Source of the DNA: Ascaphus truei
Lineage: Eukaryota; Chordata; Amphibia; Anura; Ascaphidae
DNA: 64,000 nucleotides
NCBI GenBank assembly: GCA_036426205.1
Contig: WSYH01000846.1
Span: forward strand, 1 to 64,000
Reading direction: 5' to 3'
Made by a program: the position numbers and the translations under genes. Within the stretch, counting starts at the first letter, position 1, and every line of letters starts with the position of its first letter. Of the stretch, positions 22,217 to 32,296 are shown in pieces. The notes under the pieces are model-generated. The model saw only the letters and a list, made by a program, of their open reading frames with translations, had not been told where the DNA came from and made no database searches.

Positions 22217-22909
22217 TTTAGAGCAGAGAGGTTATATCTATGGCGCTTGGCACATTAAAGAATATAAAATGTAAAAAAATATTTATACAACCAGATGGAA
22301 GGTGGTATCCACGTGGACTCTCCTCATGAAGACGATAAATCATGTAAAAGATATAAAAACAAACATAGTGTAATACAGTAACTAACAAACATACAACACT
22401 ACTCACAGATAATAGACAAACAATTGCTGAGATAAAACAAATGACTGATATAAAAAAAGCATTTAATACAATAGCTAAATAAAATAAATAATATCACTAA
22501 AACAAAGGGTCACACGTGCACTCCAACAAGGGTTGGACTGGCCGCTTACCAGACACTAAAGAGTAGAAGGCAGTGGATAAATCTGAGAGTATACCCTCTC
22601 GTGATGGTGAAAATCAGTGTCCAAGCATCTCATATGATCAGCAGGAGCTTCAGAGGGGGACCCTCCCTGCCTTCCACACCACAGACCTCCACAGGGCAGA
22701 TGTACAGGGCCACGTGTCGCAAGAGAAGGCGTCGTCACGTGCGCAACCGCAGCGCAGGATTCACGCCGACAGCAACAGGCCAGCGGTGTCATCAATGTCC
22801 TGTTCAGCGCAGCAGCCGCCGTAGACAGGAACAATGGCTGGGATATGTCCGTGGAGATGGTATAGCAAGTGTGATGGATGCTGTAATAACAGCTGTGCAC
22901 GCATTGACC

Positions 22910-22951
22910 ACCCTACGCGTTTCGGAAGACTGCGCTTCCTTCCTCAGGGGT
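22910..22951 (-). ncRNA. Hammerhead-type ribozyme motif, intact core
   Basis: Minus strand: stem I ACCC, core CTGAGGA, extra A, hairpin GGAAG-CGCAGT-CTTCC, GAAA, ACGCGT, H17 = A, stem I GGGT. All pairs are perfect. It is the left-arm partner of the motif at 28111 and differs from it at H17 (A versus T), both allowed. Confidence 0.85.
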
Positions 22952-23109
22952 AGAAAAGTAGTGCCTCAGTCATAAAACGTCCACATTTATGAAGTCCCGA
23001 TTTAAAGGTATATCAATATGAGAATGGACATGTGCAATGGCTGAAAAATAACCAAAGGTCTCAGCAAACAAAACTTAATGACATACAACATTACAAAATC
23101 ATATAGATA

Positions 23110-23504
23110 CACTGGCGACACACTTTATTCGAGCTCGGCTAGTCCCACGAATTCGGGTATACCCGGGTGTATTGAGGTTTGTGACTGTTTTCTGCCCGAG
23201 TGCATTGGGTTATTTTCCAGGCAGGGATTGAAGCATTTTATTCCCGCTGGCTGCAATACTGCACAGTATATATATATACTGCATTACAATTCATGAATTT
23301 ATGCCATCTGGTAGACATGCGAAGCATTGCAGCCTATTAAATCCTAATCATTATCATTTAACAGATCAGCCGCCCGTCAGCCAGGCATGAACCCAGGCTG
23401 GGAAGGCAAACGCAACGGGGCTTGTCAGAGGTGAGGAGCGGCGCATTCCAGGTATCTGCCAGGTACATACTGGGTATTTGCTCGAATAAAGTGTGTCGGT
23501 GCAG
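23110..23504. mobile_element. TA-target MITE, family 1 (copy b)
   Basis: A 395-bp element in the Penelope A left arm 3' UTR. Ends are CACTGGCGACACACTTTATT and, on the complement, CTGCACCGACACACTTTATT, with TA on both sides (23108-23109, 23505-23506). The opposite arm of the palindrome, near 27945, retains the unfilled site as 'TTTGTAGTATGTATGTGATT', confirming a 2-bp duplication. Confidence 0.92.
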
Positions 23505-24193
23505 TACTACAAATAAAACATTTTTAGCAAAAGAAGGCTGATGGTAGCCACCTATTATTATAAGTGATTGAGCCCAAGATGAAAAAATACAACTAGAAAT
23601 AAAAATGAAAATGAATGAATACATAATATGCAAATACATGTATGAGTAAGAAGTATTTTACATTTACTAATGGGTGACATAGACCTCTCAATTGTATTCC
23701 ACAATAGAATATGTTTGGTATAAGATGGTATTTAGCTCCAAGGCGATCCATGTAAGAACATAGAAATGGACCACAGAGGATAAACAGATACAAGATGGGC
23801 AGTATGCAAAAGGAATAAAATAAAGCCTAGGGCCTCATAGAAATGGGCCACCAACCATTCCAACCAATACGTCGAACACAACGTGATATATAGTCAAATG
23901 TGCAGTGTCCAGTACAAATCCAACCCATACAAGATGGGTAGGAAATAATATGTTAGTATAATGATATAATAAATAAACTATATTTATTAACTACAAAATT
24001 TGAAATTCCTCATATAATACAAGACTATGTGTAACATTAAAAATAAATCTATACAATCCACAATCCCAGTGACTTAAGTGTAATATAAACATATTGTTAA
24101 TCAATTAAATAAAATCTTAATCAATTAGATTAATGTGAAACCCAAATAACCCCATGTAAATGTCAAATGACAAAAGATGACCTATTAAATGAT

Positions 24194-24826
24194 TTATTTG
24201 TTAATGAGAAATGCTTTGAGGTCGAACTCCATATTAAGACCCAGAGGTATCAGCGTCTGGAGCTCATATATCCAAAAGGACTCTTTTTTGCCCAGGAGGC
24301 TATTGATATTGCCTCCCCGCCAATTTGGTGCCTCTATGGACATACATTTTAATCCTGAGGGGTCCCTGTCATGTACCTGGAGAAAGTGATTCGACACATT
24401 GTGCGTGATCAAACCTTTGGTGATATTATAAACGTGTTCATATAAACGGCGTTTGATTGACTTGGTAGTCATTCCCACATACTGCAGACCGCAGGGACAT
24501 TCCAAAAAATAAATAACGTTTGTGCTGTTGCAATTAATGTGTTGTTTAATGTTGTACGTCTTGGAAGTAACCGTGGAGGAAAATGAAGTTCTTTTTAGAC
24601 TATATTTGCAGGCTGTACAAGCACTGCAAATAAAACAGCCCTTAAGGCTTAAATTGTTATGTGTTTTCTTCCGCATAAGAGGCCAGCTGGGTGCCAATTT
24701 CTGTCCAATATTTGGTGCTTTTGTGAACACAATGTTTGGTCTGCTAGGAAATACATTGATTAGATCTTTATCCTTCATAAGGATTGGCCAATGCTTATAC
24801 AAGATCTTCTTTATGTTAGAGGCCAT
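24194..24826 (-). pseudogene. Penelope A (left arm) GIY-YIG endonuclease
   Basis: A 210-codon open frame, C-terminal to the RT. Residues 1-60 are the RT-nuclease connection ('KILYKHWPIL', 'PNIVFTKAPNIGQKLAPS'). Residues about 64-75 are a cysteine cluster 'CFICSACTACKYS'. Residues about 104-130 are the GIY-YIG core 'VIYFLECPCGLQYVGMTTKSIKRRLYEHVYNI'. The end reads 'NWRGGNINSLLGKKESFWIYELQTLIPLGLN'. The frame is intact but separated from the RT by a stop at 24828, so it is a fragment. It is the most complete nuclease domain in this subfamily copy and supplies the empty-site reference for the MITE at 26707. Confidence 0.88.
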
Positions 24827-25304
24827 TGAATTATACTGAGTAATAAATGATATTTTTGCTGTTGTCTCTGTTTTCTTTTTTATACTGAAGAAGAGTATCT
24901 CTATCTAACAATTCGACCTCAGATATAGTCTTGTCCAAACCACATGTTGGGTATTTCCTTTCAATGAATTTATTTTTTAATTCTTGTGCTTTTGTCTGAA
25001 AAGTACTATTTTTTGAACTATTCCGTTTTAACCTAATAAATTGGCCCTTTGGTATGTTGTTGATCCACGCAGGGTTGTACTGGCTATTGGCGTGTAAATA
25101 ATTGTTGGCTTGAACGGTTTTAAAGAAAGTTTTGGTATGTAAAGTATTATTTTCTATATATATACATAAATCTAAAAACTCAATAGAAGTGTTGCTAGAA
25201 GTGAAAGTGAATTTAAGATTAAACAAATTATTATTCATATACTCTTGAAATGATAACAACTCTAGTTGGGTGCCTGACCAAATGAAAAAAATGTCATCGA
25301 TGTA
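24827..25304 (-). pseudogene. Penelope A (left arm) RT, C-terminal half
   Basis: Minus-strand frame continuing the RT after its catalytic box: 'IDDIFFIWSGTQLELLSFQEYMNNNLFNLKFTF', 'IEFLDLCIYIENNTLHTKTFFKT', 'NYLHANSQYNPAWINNIPKGQFIRLKRN' and 'KYPTCGLDKTISEVELL'. This is the palm end, thumb and start of the linker of Penelope-type RTs. A MITE sits between the Tyr codon and the Ile-Asp-Asp codons of the YIDD box. Confidence 0.88.
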
Positions 25305-25638
25305 CAGTAGAGGCAGCGATTATTCTAACAAAAACCAGTGGCAATTCCCCAAAAGACCCAGGTACACCCAGGTACATTCTGAATACATTTCCTTAAACTA
25401 GCCCCAGCATTTTTGCATTGATTAATGGCCTATCAGATTAACAGCGGGGGTCCCTGGCAGTCCCATTCAAACTGAATTGGACTGCCAGGGATCCCTGCTG
25501 TGTTAATCCTATGGGTCGTTATTCAATGCAGAAATGCCTTAAACGTGCCTCAAACTAGCCCAGAACATACCCAGCACATACCCTAAATGTAACCCGGCTA
25601 GTTTAAGGCAAATGTTAGAATAAGCGTTGCCTCTACTG
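25305..25638. mobile_element. TA-target MITE, family 2 (copy 2)
   Basis: A 334-bp insertion with ends CAGTAGAGGCA(G/A)CG and TA on both sides (25303-25304, 25639-25640). Deleting it with one TA rebuilds 'WRRYIDDIFF', so the exact target is the TAC codon of the catalytic tyrosine. The body has the same CTAGTTTAAGGCA and CATTTCTGCATTGA blocks as the copies at 639 and 46341. Confidence 0.92.
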
Positions 25639-25888
25639 TAGCGCCGCCATAGGACCAAGTTTGCTCCATAGGGACAGCCGGACCAAATAAATTTATCCTC
25701 CCAGCTGCCCATAAAACGATTTGCATAACTAGGAGCAAACTTAGTACCCATGGCGGCGCCACATGTCTGTAAATAATATGATCCATTAAAATGAAAAAAA
25801 TTGTGTGATAAAATAAACTTAATACCTATTGACCAGGTATTGGACGGAGACCCTTTGATTTCTGACACATTTAAATCTTTTTTAGTCA
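25639..25888 (-). pseudogene. Penelope A (left arm) RT, core
   Basis: Minus-strand RT core: 'KKDLNVSEIKGSPSNTWSIGIKFILSHNFFHFNGSYYLQTCGAAMGTKFAPSYANRFMGSWEDKFIWSGC..LVLWRRY'. The block 'QTCGAAMGTKFAPSYAN..MGSWE' is the diagnostic Penelope RT motif. The N-terminal RT is missing because the palindrome junction lies at about 25888. Confidence 0.88.
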
Positions 25889-26706
25889 CAGGTATTAAGT
25901 TTATTTTATCACCGCCATGGGTCCAAAGTTCGCTCCTAGTTATGCCAATCTTTTTATGGGCAGCTTTGAGGATAAATTTATTTGGTCCGGCTGTCCCTAT
26001 GCACCCCACTAGCACTAGAGTTGTTATCATCGTTCAAAAAATAGTACTTTTCAGACACAAGCACAAGAATTAAAAAATAAATTCATTGAAAGGAAATACC
26101 CAACATGTGGTTTGGACAAGACTATATCTGAGGTCGAATTGTTAAATAGAGATACTCTTCTTCAGTATAAAAAGAAAACAGAGACAACAGCATAAATATC
26201 ATTTATTACTCAGTATAATTCAATGGCCTCTAACATAAAGAAGATCTTGTATAAGCATTGGCCAATCCTTATGAAGGATAAAGATCTAATCAATGTATTA
26301 CCTAACAGACCAAACATTGTGTTCACAAAAGCACCAAATATTGGACAGAAATTGGCACCCAGCTGTCCTCTTATGCGGAAGAATACACATAACAATTTCG
26401 GCCTTAAGGGCTGTTTTATTTGCAGTGCTTGTACAGCCTGCAAATATAGTCTAAAAAGAACTTAATTTTCCTCCACGGTTACTTCCAAGACGTACAACAT
26501 TAAACAACACATTAATTGCAACAGCACAAACGTTATTTATTTTTTGGAATGTCCCTGCGGTCTGCAGTATGTGGGAATGACTACAAGGCCAATCAAACGC
26601 CGTTTATATGAACACGTTTATAATATCACCAAAGATTTGATCACGCACAGTGTGTCGAATCACTTTCTCTAGGTACATGACAGGGACCCCTCAGGATTAA
26701 AATGTA
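25889..26706 (+). pseudogene. Penelope A (right arm) RT and nuclease, part 1
   Basis: Plus-strand copy. 'GIKFILS' then 'APSYANLFMGSFEDKFIWSGCPY' (25889-26010) in broken frame, a deletion, 'STFQTQAQELKNKFIERKYPTCGLDKTISEVELLNRDTLLQY' (26044-26170), then the 80-codon frame at 26223-26465. After a stop at 26463, 'VIYFLECPCGLQYVGMTTRPIKRRLYEHVYNI' and 'HDRDPSGLKC' run up to the MITE at 26707. Several stops make it a pseudogene. Confidence 0.85.
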
Positions 26707-27103
26707 CTGCACCGACACACTTTATTCGAGCAAATACCCAGTATGTACCTGGCAGATACCTGGAATGCGCCGCTCCTCACCTCTGACAAGCCCCGTTGCT
26801 TTTGCCTTCCCAGCCTGGGTTCATGCCTGGCTGATGGGCGGCTGATCTGTTAAATGATAATGATTAGGATTTAATAGGCTGCAATGCTTCGCGTGTCTAC
26901 CAGATGGCATAAATTCATGAATTGTAATGCAGTATATATATATATACTGTGCAGTATTGCAGCCAGCGGAAATAAAATGCTTCAATCCCTGCTTGGAAAA
27001 TACCTCAATGCACTCGGGCAGAAAACAGTCACAAACCTCAATACACCCGGGTATACCCGAATTCGTGGGACTAGCCAAGCTCGAATAAAGTGTGTCGCCA
27101 GTG
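26707..27103. mobile_element. TA-target MITE, family 1 (copy c)
   Basis: A 397-bp element with TA at 26705-26706 and 27104-27105. It cuts the nuclease gene of the right arm. The left arm at 24335-24350 has the intact sequence ('AAAATGTATGTCCATAG' on the minus strand), a clean empty site that proves TA duplication. Ends: CTGCACCGACACAC and, complementary, CACTGGCGACACAC. Confidence 0.93.
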
Positions 27104-27262
27104 TATGGCCATAGAGGCACTTACACCAAATTGGCGGGGAGGCAATATCAATAGCCTCCTGGGCAAAAAAGAGTCCTTTTGGATATATGAGCTCCAGACG
27201 CTGATACCTCTGGGTCTTAATATTGAGTTCGACCTCAAAGCATTTCTCATTAACAAATAAAT
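27104..27262 (+). pseudogene. Penelope A (right arm) nuclease C-terminus
   Basis: After the MITE the frame resumes as 'NWRGGNINSLLGKKESFWIYELQTLIPLGLNIEFDLKAFLINK', followed by a TAA stop, the normal Penelope C-terminus. A few extra bases after the MITE (compare 'IEAPNWRGG' on the other arm) shift the frame. Downstream, 27263-28928 is the 3' UTR and terminal repeat, the mirror of 22232-24190. Confidence 0.85.
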
Positions 27263-28110
27263 CATTTAATAGGTCATCTTTTGTCATTTGACATTTACAT
27301 GGGGTTATTTGGGTTTCACATTAATCTAATTGATTAACAATTTATTTAATTGATTAACAATATGTTTATATTACACTTAAGTCACTGGAATTGTGGATTG
27401 TATAGATTTATTTTTAATGTTACACATAGTCTTGTATTATATGAGGAATTTCAAATTTTGTAGTTAATAAATATAGTTTATTTATTATATCATTATACTA
27501 ACATATTATTTCCTACCCATCTTGTATGGGTTGGATTTGTACTGGACACTGCACATTTGACTATATATCACGTTGTGTTCGACGTATTGGTTGGAATGGT
27601 TGGTGGCCCATTTCTGTGAGGCCCTAGGCTTTATTTTATTCCTTTTGCATACTGCCCATCTTGTATCTGTTTATCCTCTGTGGTCCATTTCTATGTTCTT
27701 ACATGGATCGCCTTGGAGCTAAATACCATCTTATACCAAACATATTCTATTGTGGAATACCATTGAGAGGTCTATGTCACCCATTAGTAAATGTAAAATA
27801 CTTCTTACTCATACATGTATTTGCATATTATGTATTCATTCATTTTCATTTTTATTTCCAGTTGTATTTTTTCATCTTGGGCTCAATCACTTATAATAAT
27901 AGGTGACTACCATCAGCCTTGTTTTGCTAAAAAAAAAATATTTGTAGTATGTATGTGATTTTGTAATGTTGTATGTCTTTAAGTGTTGTTTGCTGAGACC
28001 TTTGGTTATTTTTCAGCCATTGCGCATGTCCATTCTCATATTGAGGTACTATACCTTTAAATAGGGTCTACATAAATGTGGACGTTTTATGACTGAGGCA
28101 CTACTTTTCT

Positions 28111-28152
28111 ACCCCTGAGGAAGGAAGCGCAGTCTTCCGAAACGCGTTGGGT
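28111..28152 (+). ncRNA. Hammerhead-type ribozyme motif, intact core
   Basis: Plus strand: stem I ACCC, core CTGAGGA, extra A, hairpin GGAAG-CGCAGT-CTTCC, GAAA, palindrome ACGCGT, H17 = T, stem I GGGT. Every core position of the hammerhead consensus is present, stem I has four Watson-Crick pairs and the hairpin has five. It sits in the Penelope A terminal repeat, about 0.85 kb downstream of the coding end. It is the best candidate for a self-cleavage test. Confidence 0.87.
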
Positions 28153-28943
28153 GGTCTATGCGTGCACAGCTGTTATTACAGCATCCACCACACTTGCTAT
28201 AACATCTTCACGGACATATCCTGGCCATTGTTCCTGTCTACGGCGGCTGTTGCGCCAAACAGGACATTGATGACACTGCTGGCCTGTTGCTGTCGGCGTG
28301 AATCCTGCGCTGCGGTTCCGCGCGTGACGACGCCTTTTATTGTGACACGTGGCCCTGTACGTCTGCCCTGTGGAGGTCTGTGGTGTGGAAGGCAGGGAGG
28401 GTCCCCCTCTGAAGCTCCTGCTGATCATATGAGACGCTTGGACACTGATTTTCACCATCACGAGAGGGTATACTCTCAGATTTATCCACTGCCTTCTACT
28501 CTTTAGTGTCTGGTAAGCGGCCAGTCCAACCCTTGTTGGAGTGCACGTGTGACCCTTTGTTTTAGTGATATTATTTATTTTATTTAGCTATTGTATTAAA
28601 TGCTTTTTTTATATCAGTCATTTGTTTTGTCTCAGCAATTGTTTGTCTATTATCTGATAGTAGTGTTGTATGTTTGTTACTTACTGTATTACACTATGTT
28701 TGTTTTTATATCTTTTACATGATTTATCGTCTTCATGAGGAGAGTCCAAGTGGATACCACCTTCCATCTGGTTGTATAAATATTTTTTTACATTTTATAT
28801 TCTTTTATGGGCCAAGCGCCATAGATATAACTTTTTTTTCTCTCTGTATCTGACCTAGGGGGTCAGAGTTATATCCCAGGCTGCTGGCCATTTTCTAGTA
28901 GTTATTCATTAGCGCTGCCTTTTTGTTGTTTAAAGCAGAGAGG

Positions 28944-29817
28944 GTTGCTTTTTCATCTCTCACTTAGAGCCTGGAGGCTGTGGGTATCACAGTTTCCCTG
29001 TATCCAGTTAGGGAGAGGATGCATCCGTCACATACTGCAGCATCTGAGGACCTAATGGGACGCTGCCCCATCTCACAGTTAAGAACTCAATGTTATTCTA
29101 TCTGTGTGTTATTTTTAAGTTGGTAACTGATTTAGCCAGCCAATATTGCAGATAGGGATATGCATGTGAGTTACACTCCTGACAGGAGTAGATATTATTT
29201 TTTTGTTTGTTTTGACTTACAGTGACAGTGTTTAAAAATGTGTTGTGTCACTAATGGAGAAATAAACCGTTGAAGGTTGAGAGCTGATTGCCCCTTGTGT
29301 ATATACACGTGTCCCCCTTTTATACAAAACAAACCCTAGAAGACTGTGTCAGGAAGAGCCTGGGAAAGAGGCTGCGCTACATAAAGGAAGCAGTTTGCCA
29401 TATATGGTGGATGAGTGCGGGCAGACACTGAAAGGTCTGTGGGTTTGAAAATAAAAAAGTGGGGATTTAAAATGGCCGCCCGGTCGATGTAAAGTGCAGA
29501 GTCTGCGAGTGAAGTCTGTCCCACTGTGTATGACCAGTTGTGCCTACAGAATACACAGAGAATGTTTGAAGTTTGGATGCAATAGCACCTAGAGGTAAGT
29601 AGATAAAGATATGTTAAGGCCCTGAACCCCAGCAGAAAACCAAAAAAAAAATTGCTGAAGAAAGTGAAAATGGCATCTAGCAAGTGCTGAGTGCAAAGTC
29701 TGCCCCGTCGGGTATGAAAAGAGTGCAGTGTGAAGCTAACGCTATAAGCAAAGTGCTGAGTGTCACGTTTTCCCTGCTGGGCTTTTTAAATGGCCGACAT
29801 TAAATGTTTGTTTTGCA
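28944..29817. other. Unassigned; possible right half of split LTR and leader
   Basis: Continues the LTR-like text broken at 22231, with AATAAACC near 29262. Then comes DNA with three 'AATGGC' phrases in similar contexts (about 29470, 29670 and 29790) and the repeated text 'AAAGTGC..AGTCTG.'. This suggests an internal repeat or a retroelement leader. No convincing frame. Confidence 0.3.
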
Positions 29818-30270
29818 ATGTACGTAATCATACAAAACTGTGTCCCTTCAGGCCATAAGATGATGATGATGATGGTGGTGACGACTCGTACCCGCAGATT
29901 AATTTTTAGTATGCTGGGCCTTCACATGGAAGACGTATGTCCCCAAATTTTCAAAGACAAACAGCTGCAAAAGCAAGCAACGCGTTGTGAGTGCAAGCAA
30001 GATGTGGAAGCTGATACCAGTGAGTGTGTGTCCAATAATATCGATGTCTCTGGAGCTAATAAAGCAAAGAGAAGGACGAAGAGAAAGAACATTATTTCTC
30101 AAGTCACAAAGGAAGCGACTGAACCACTTGAACCTGCGCTGTCAGGACAACGTGCGTCAGAAAGGCGCCGAGATGTGCTGCAAATCAGAGTGATGGGCAG
30201 AATTGTCACAGGAACGGTGGCAAAGAAAAAGGAGGAGCAAAGGGAAGCTGAATCCTTGATCCAGGATTAA
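29818..30270 (+). CDS. Unrecognised 150-codon ORF, lysine-rich
   Basis: An open frame ending in TAA at 30268, rich in Lys, Arg and Glu, with 'KAKRRTKRKN' mid-protein and an acidic/basic C-terminus '..KKKEEQREAESLIQD'. No domain recognised. A different frame just upstream (29789-29850) reads 'DIKCLFCNVRNHTKLC', a zinc-knuckle-like Cys-Cys-His-Cys spacing, so this may be gag-like debris rather than a host exon. ATG(n) repeats near 29860 give the Met run. No promoter or splice evidence. Confidence 0.2.
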   Translation: MYVIIQNCVPSGHKMMMMMVVTTRTRRLIFSMLGLHMEDVCPQIFKDKQLQKQATRCECKQDVEADTSECVSNNIDVSGANKAKRRTKRKNIISQVTKEATEPLEPALSGQRASERRRDVLQIRVMGRIVTGTVAKKKEEQREAESLIQD

Positions 30271-30612
30271 GGGCTATAAGTACCTACATTAGCTAGGATT
30301 AAACACCAGCCACTACCTAGTGTTACCTGATTCTCCAGCTGCTCCATATAATTTGGTCCTATCAGCACCCCTGTGTGTGCCAAAATACACTCCTGTGTGG
30401 CAACATTTGGTGTGCATGCCTTTACCAAACTACTATAAACATCAGTAGTTTGGTGGTAAGGTGTCCCTGTCTAGGGGTCTCCTTACATAGGGGGCCATTT
30501 AGCTATTATTTTGGACATCAGGCCGTATACTCTGTCTTTGGAGGACATTATATGGGCACTAATACTTGCACTATCGAAGTGTTTACTATATCTAGTTACA
30601 GATATATATATA

Positions 30613-30944
30613 CAGGCATACCCCGGTTTAAGGACACTCACTTTAAGTACACTCGCGAGTAAGTACATATTGCTCAATAGGAAAACGGCAGCTAGCGCAT
30701 GCGCCTGTCAGCATGTCCTGAACAGCAATACCAGCTCCCTACCTGTACCGAAGCTGTGCGCAAGCGGGGAGACAATAGAGCCTGTTACACATGTGTTATT
30801 TACATCAGTTATGCACGTATATGACGATTGCCGTACAGTTCATGCATCGATAAGTGGGGAAAAGGTAGTGCTTCACTTTAAGTACATTTTCGCTTTACAT
30901 ACATGCTCCGGTCCCATTGTGTACGTTAATGCGGGGTATGCCTG
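30613..30944. mobile_element. TA-target MITE, CAGGCATACCCCG termini
   Basis: A 332-bp element with inverted ends CAGGCATACCCCG and CGGGGTATGCCTG, flanked by TA (30611-30612, 30945-30946). Sub-terminal repeats ACTTTAAGTACA occur on both sides. No transposase. The termini and TA target fit the Tc1/mariner superfamily; such 'GGCATACCCCG' ends are widespread in vertebrate MITEs. Confidence 0.85.
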
Positions 30945-30946
30945 TA

Positions 30947-32100
30947 AGTCACTGTATTACTAGTATTAATAGTTACACTTACCCACACCTCTTCATTTCT
31001 TTTAATTGTTTTTAGTAAGTTTTGTGTCTTGATTTTGTGGTGTCCAAACAGTTATATTTAAAGTTACCTTAATAAAGATTATGTTTTAATTAGGGTGTTT
31101 TTCTTATCTATGTGCCACACTATAGGGATTCTTTTCTATCTTAGACTGTCATTTATCCTCTTCCCTGTGAGCACCACCCTACAAATTCTTTTTGGCTAAA
31201 TTCCCTCTTGATGTAGAGCAGGGTACTCTCTACGTTATATATTAATGCAGTTTTCACCTTGTATCCATACTGTACTGTAGTCACATAATCTCAGCAATAA
31301 CAATAAAGCAGTCAGTATAAGCTCTGGGTAATAGCACAATACCTCTCATCTCGCCTAATTATAGTGCATATCTGCTGATACAAGCAACACAATGCTGACA
31401 CCTCGCTTCCTCCCACTCCAGCCACTGTGCATGAATAACCCATCTGCTAACCACCAAATCCTATGTACACTAGGGGTTTCCAATGGTAAAGATTATCAAG
31501 TGTCTAGTTGCTCCTCCCCATTCACCAAAACACTTTATCACATTGTAATCTAAGCATACCTTCCTCTCTTTTCTGCCTTTCCTTCTTACAGTCCACTCTC
31601 CCCACCTACCCCTAACCCTCCTCCCTTCTTCTCCCCTTCTGCTTCCACCCTCGTTCATTCCCTCTCTCCCTCTCCTCCATCTTTCGCTATCCTTATTCCC
31701 CCCCTCTCCTGCCTGCTGATCCAGTTGCCCATGAGACATAGTCCCAAATACCCATCTACTTTGGGATAGGAGTGTTGGCATTCAAAATAAATAATAATAA
31801 CATGTTGTCTTGTTTATTATTATACAATACAATTTACAAGTCTGATTTGTGTTCACTGTGATGTCACCTGTTTGTTACTCTTCCCCAATAAACCCCCCAT
31901 CTATTCCTATTTTTGTTACCCATCCTCAATATCCCTCGATGCAGGGGTTTTGATTCTGGGATAAAGGCTTTTGCTAAAGAGCTATTTTAACAATATGTAT
32001 TAACTCTTGTTTACTGTACTTTTTCTTTTTTTTTTAGTTCACAGTGGTTTACTTCTGGGTGTTGTTGAGTACCCCACAGAGACCACTAAGGTGTGCCGAT
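30947..32100. other. Unassigned AT-rich DNA
   Basis: No gene or repeat family recognised. A pyrimidine-rich block (31555-31715, CTCC/CTTCC) makes a spurious minus-strand frame. Nothing else seen. Confidence 0.4.
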
Positions 32101-32101
32101 A

Positions 32102-32296
32102 GGTACACCCCCATCCGATTGGTTGTAGTACCATGTGATGGCTGCCTTTTTTTTCTGGTGACGTCATTTTAAAGGGAGGGAAGCATAGCTTTCCTGATTT
32201 GCCGGCTTCCCTCCCTTTAAGATGACGTCACATCTTTTAAAAGGAAAAAAAAAACCTGTCACATGGTACACCAGCCAATCGTATTGAGGGTGTACC
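32102..32296. repeat. Palindromic element with CRE-like TGACGTCA sites
   Basis: A ~195-bp inverted repeat: GGTACACCC at the left and GGGTGTACC at the right, with GATTGG / CCAATC and GTACCATGTGA / TCACATGGTAC inside. Towards the centre are GTGACGTCATTTTAAAGGGAG and its complement near 32215-32235. The whole piece can fold into one hairpin. No target duplication is obvious; it may be a small MITE. Confidence 0.6.

Larger units (their letters stand above)
22232..28928. mobile_element. Penelope palindrome A (head-to-head, 6.7 kb)
   Basis: Two Penelope copies of one subfamily facing away from each other: a minus-sense copy at 22232-25888 and a plus-sense copy at about 25889-28928, joined inside the RT gene. 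The target duplication TTTAGAGCAGAGAGG (22217-22231) / TTTAAAGCAGAGAGG (28929-28943) shows that it entered as one unit. The plus copy carries the true 3' end 'TTAGCGCTGCCTTTTTGTTG'. Each arm acquired different MITEs later (25305 and 23110 on the left, 26707 on the right). The plus copy has also lost about 300 bp of RT near 26020. Confidence 0.88.

Noticed and set aside
22573..22975. ORFs of 83-124 codons mirrored at 28147-28506
   Set aside because: They are two arms of the Penelope palindrome read through the terminal repeat and hammerhead; no domain, and frames differ between arms.
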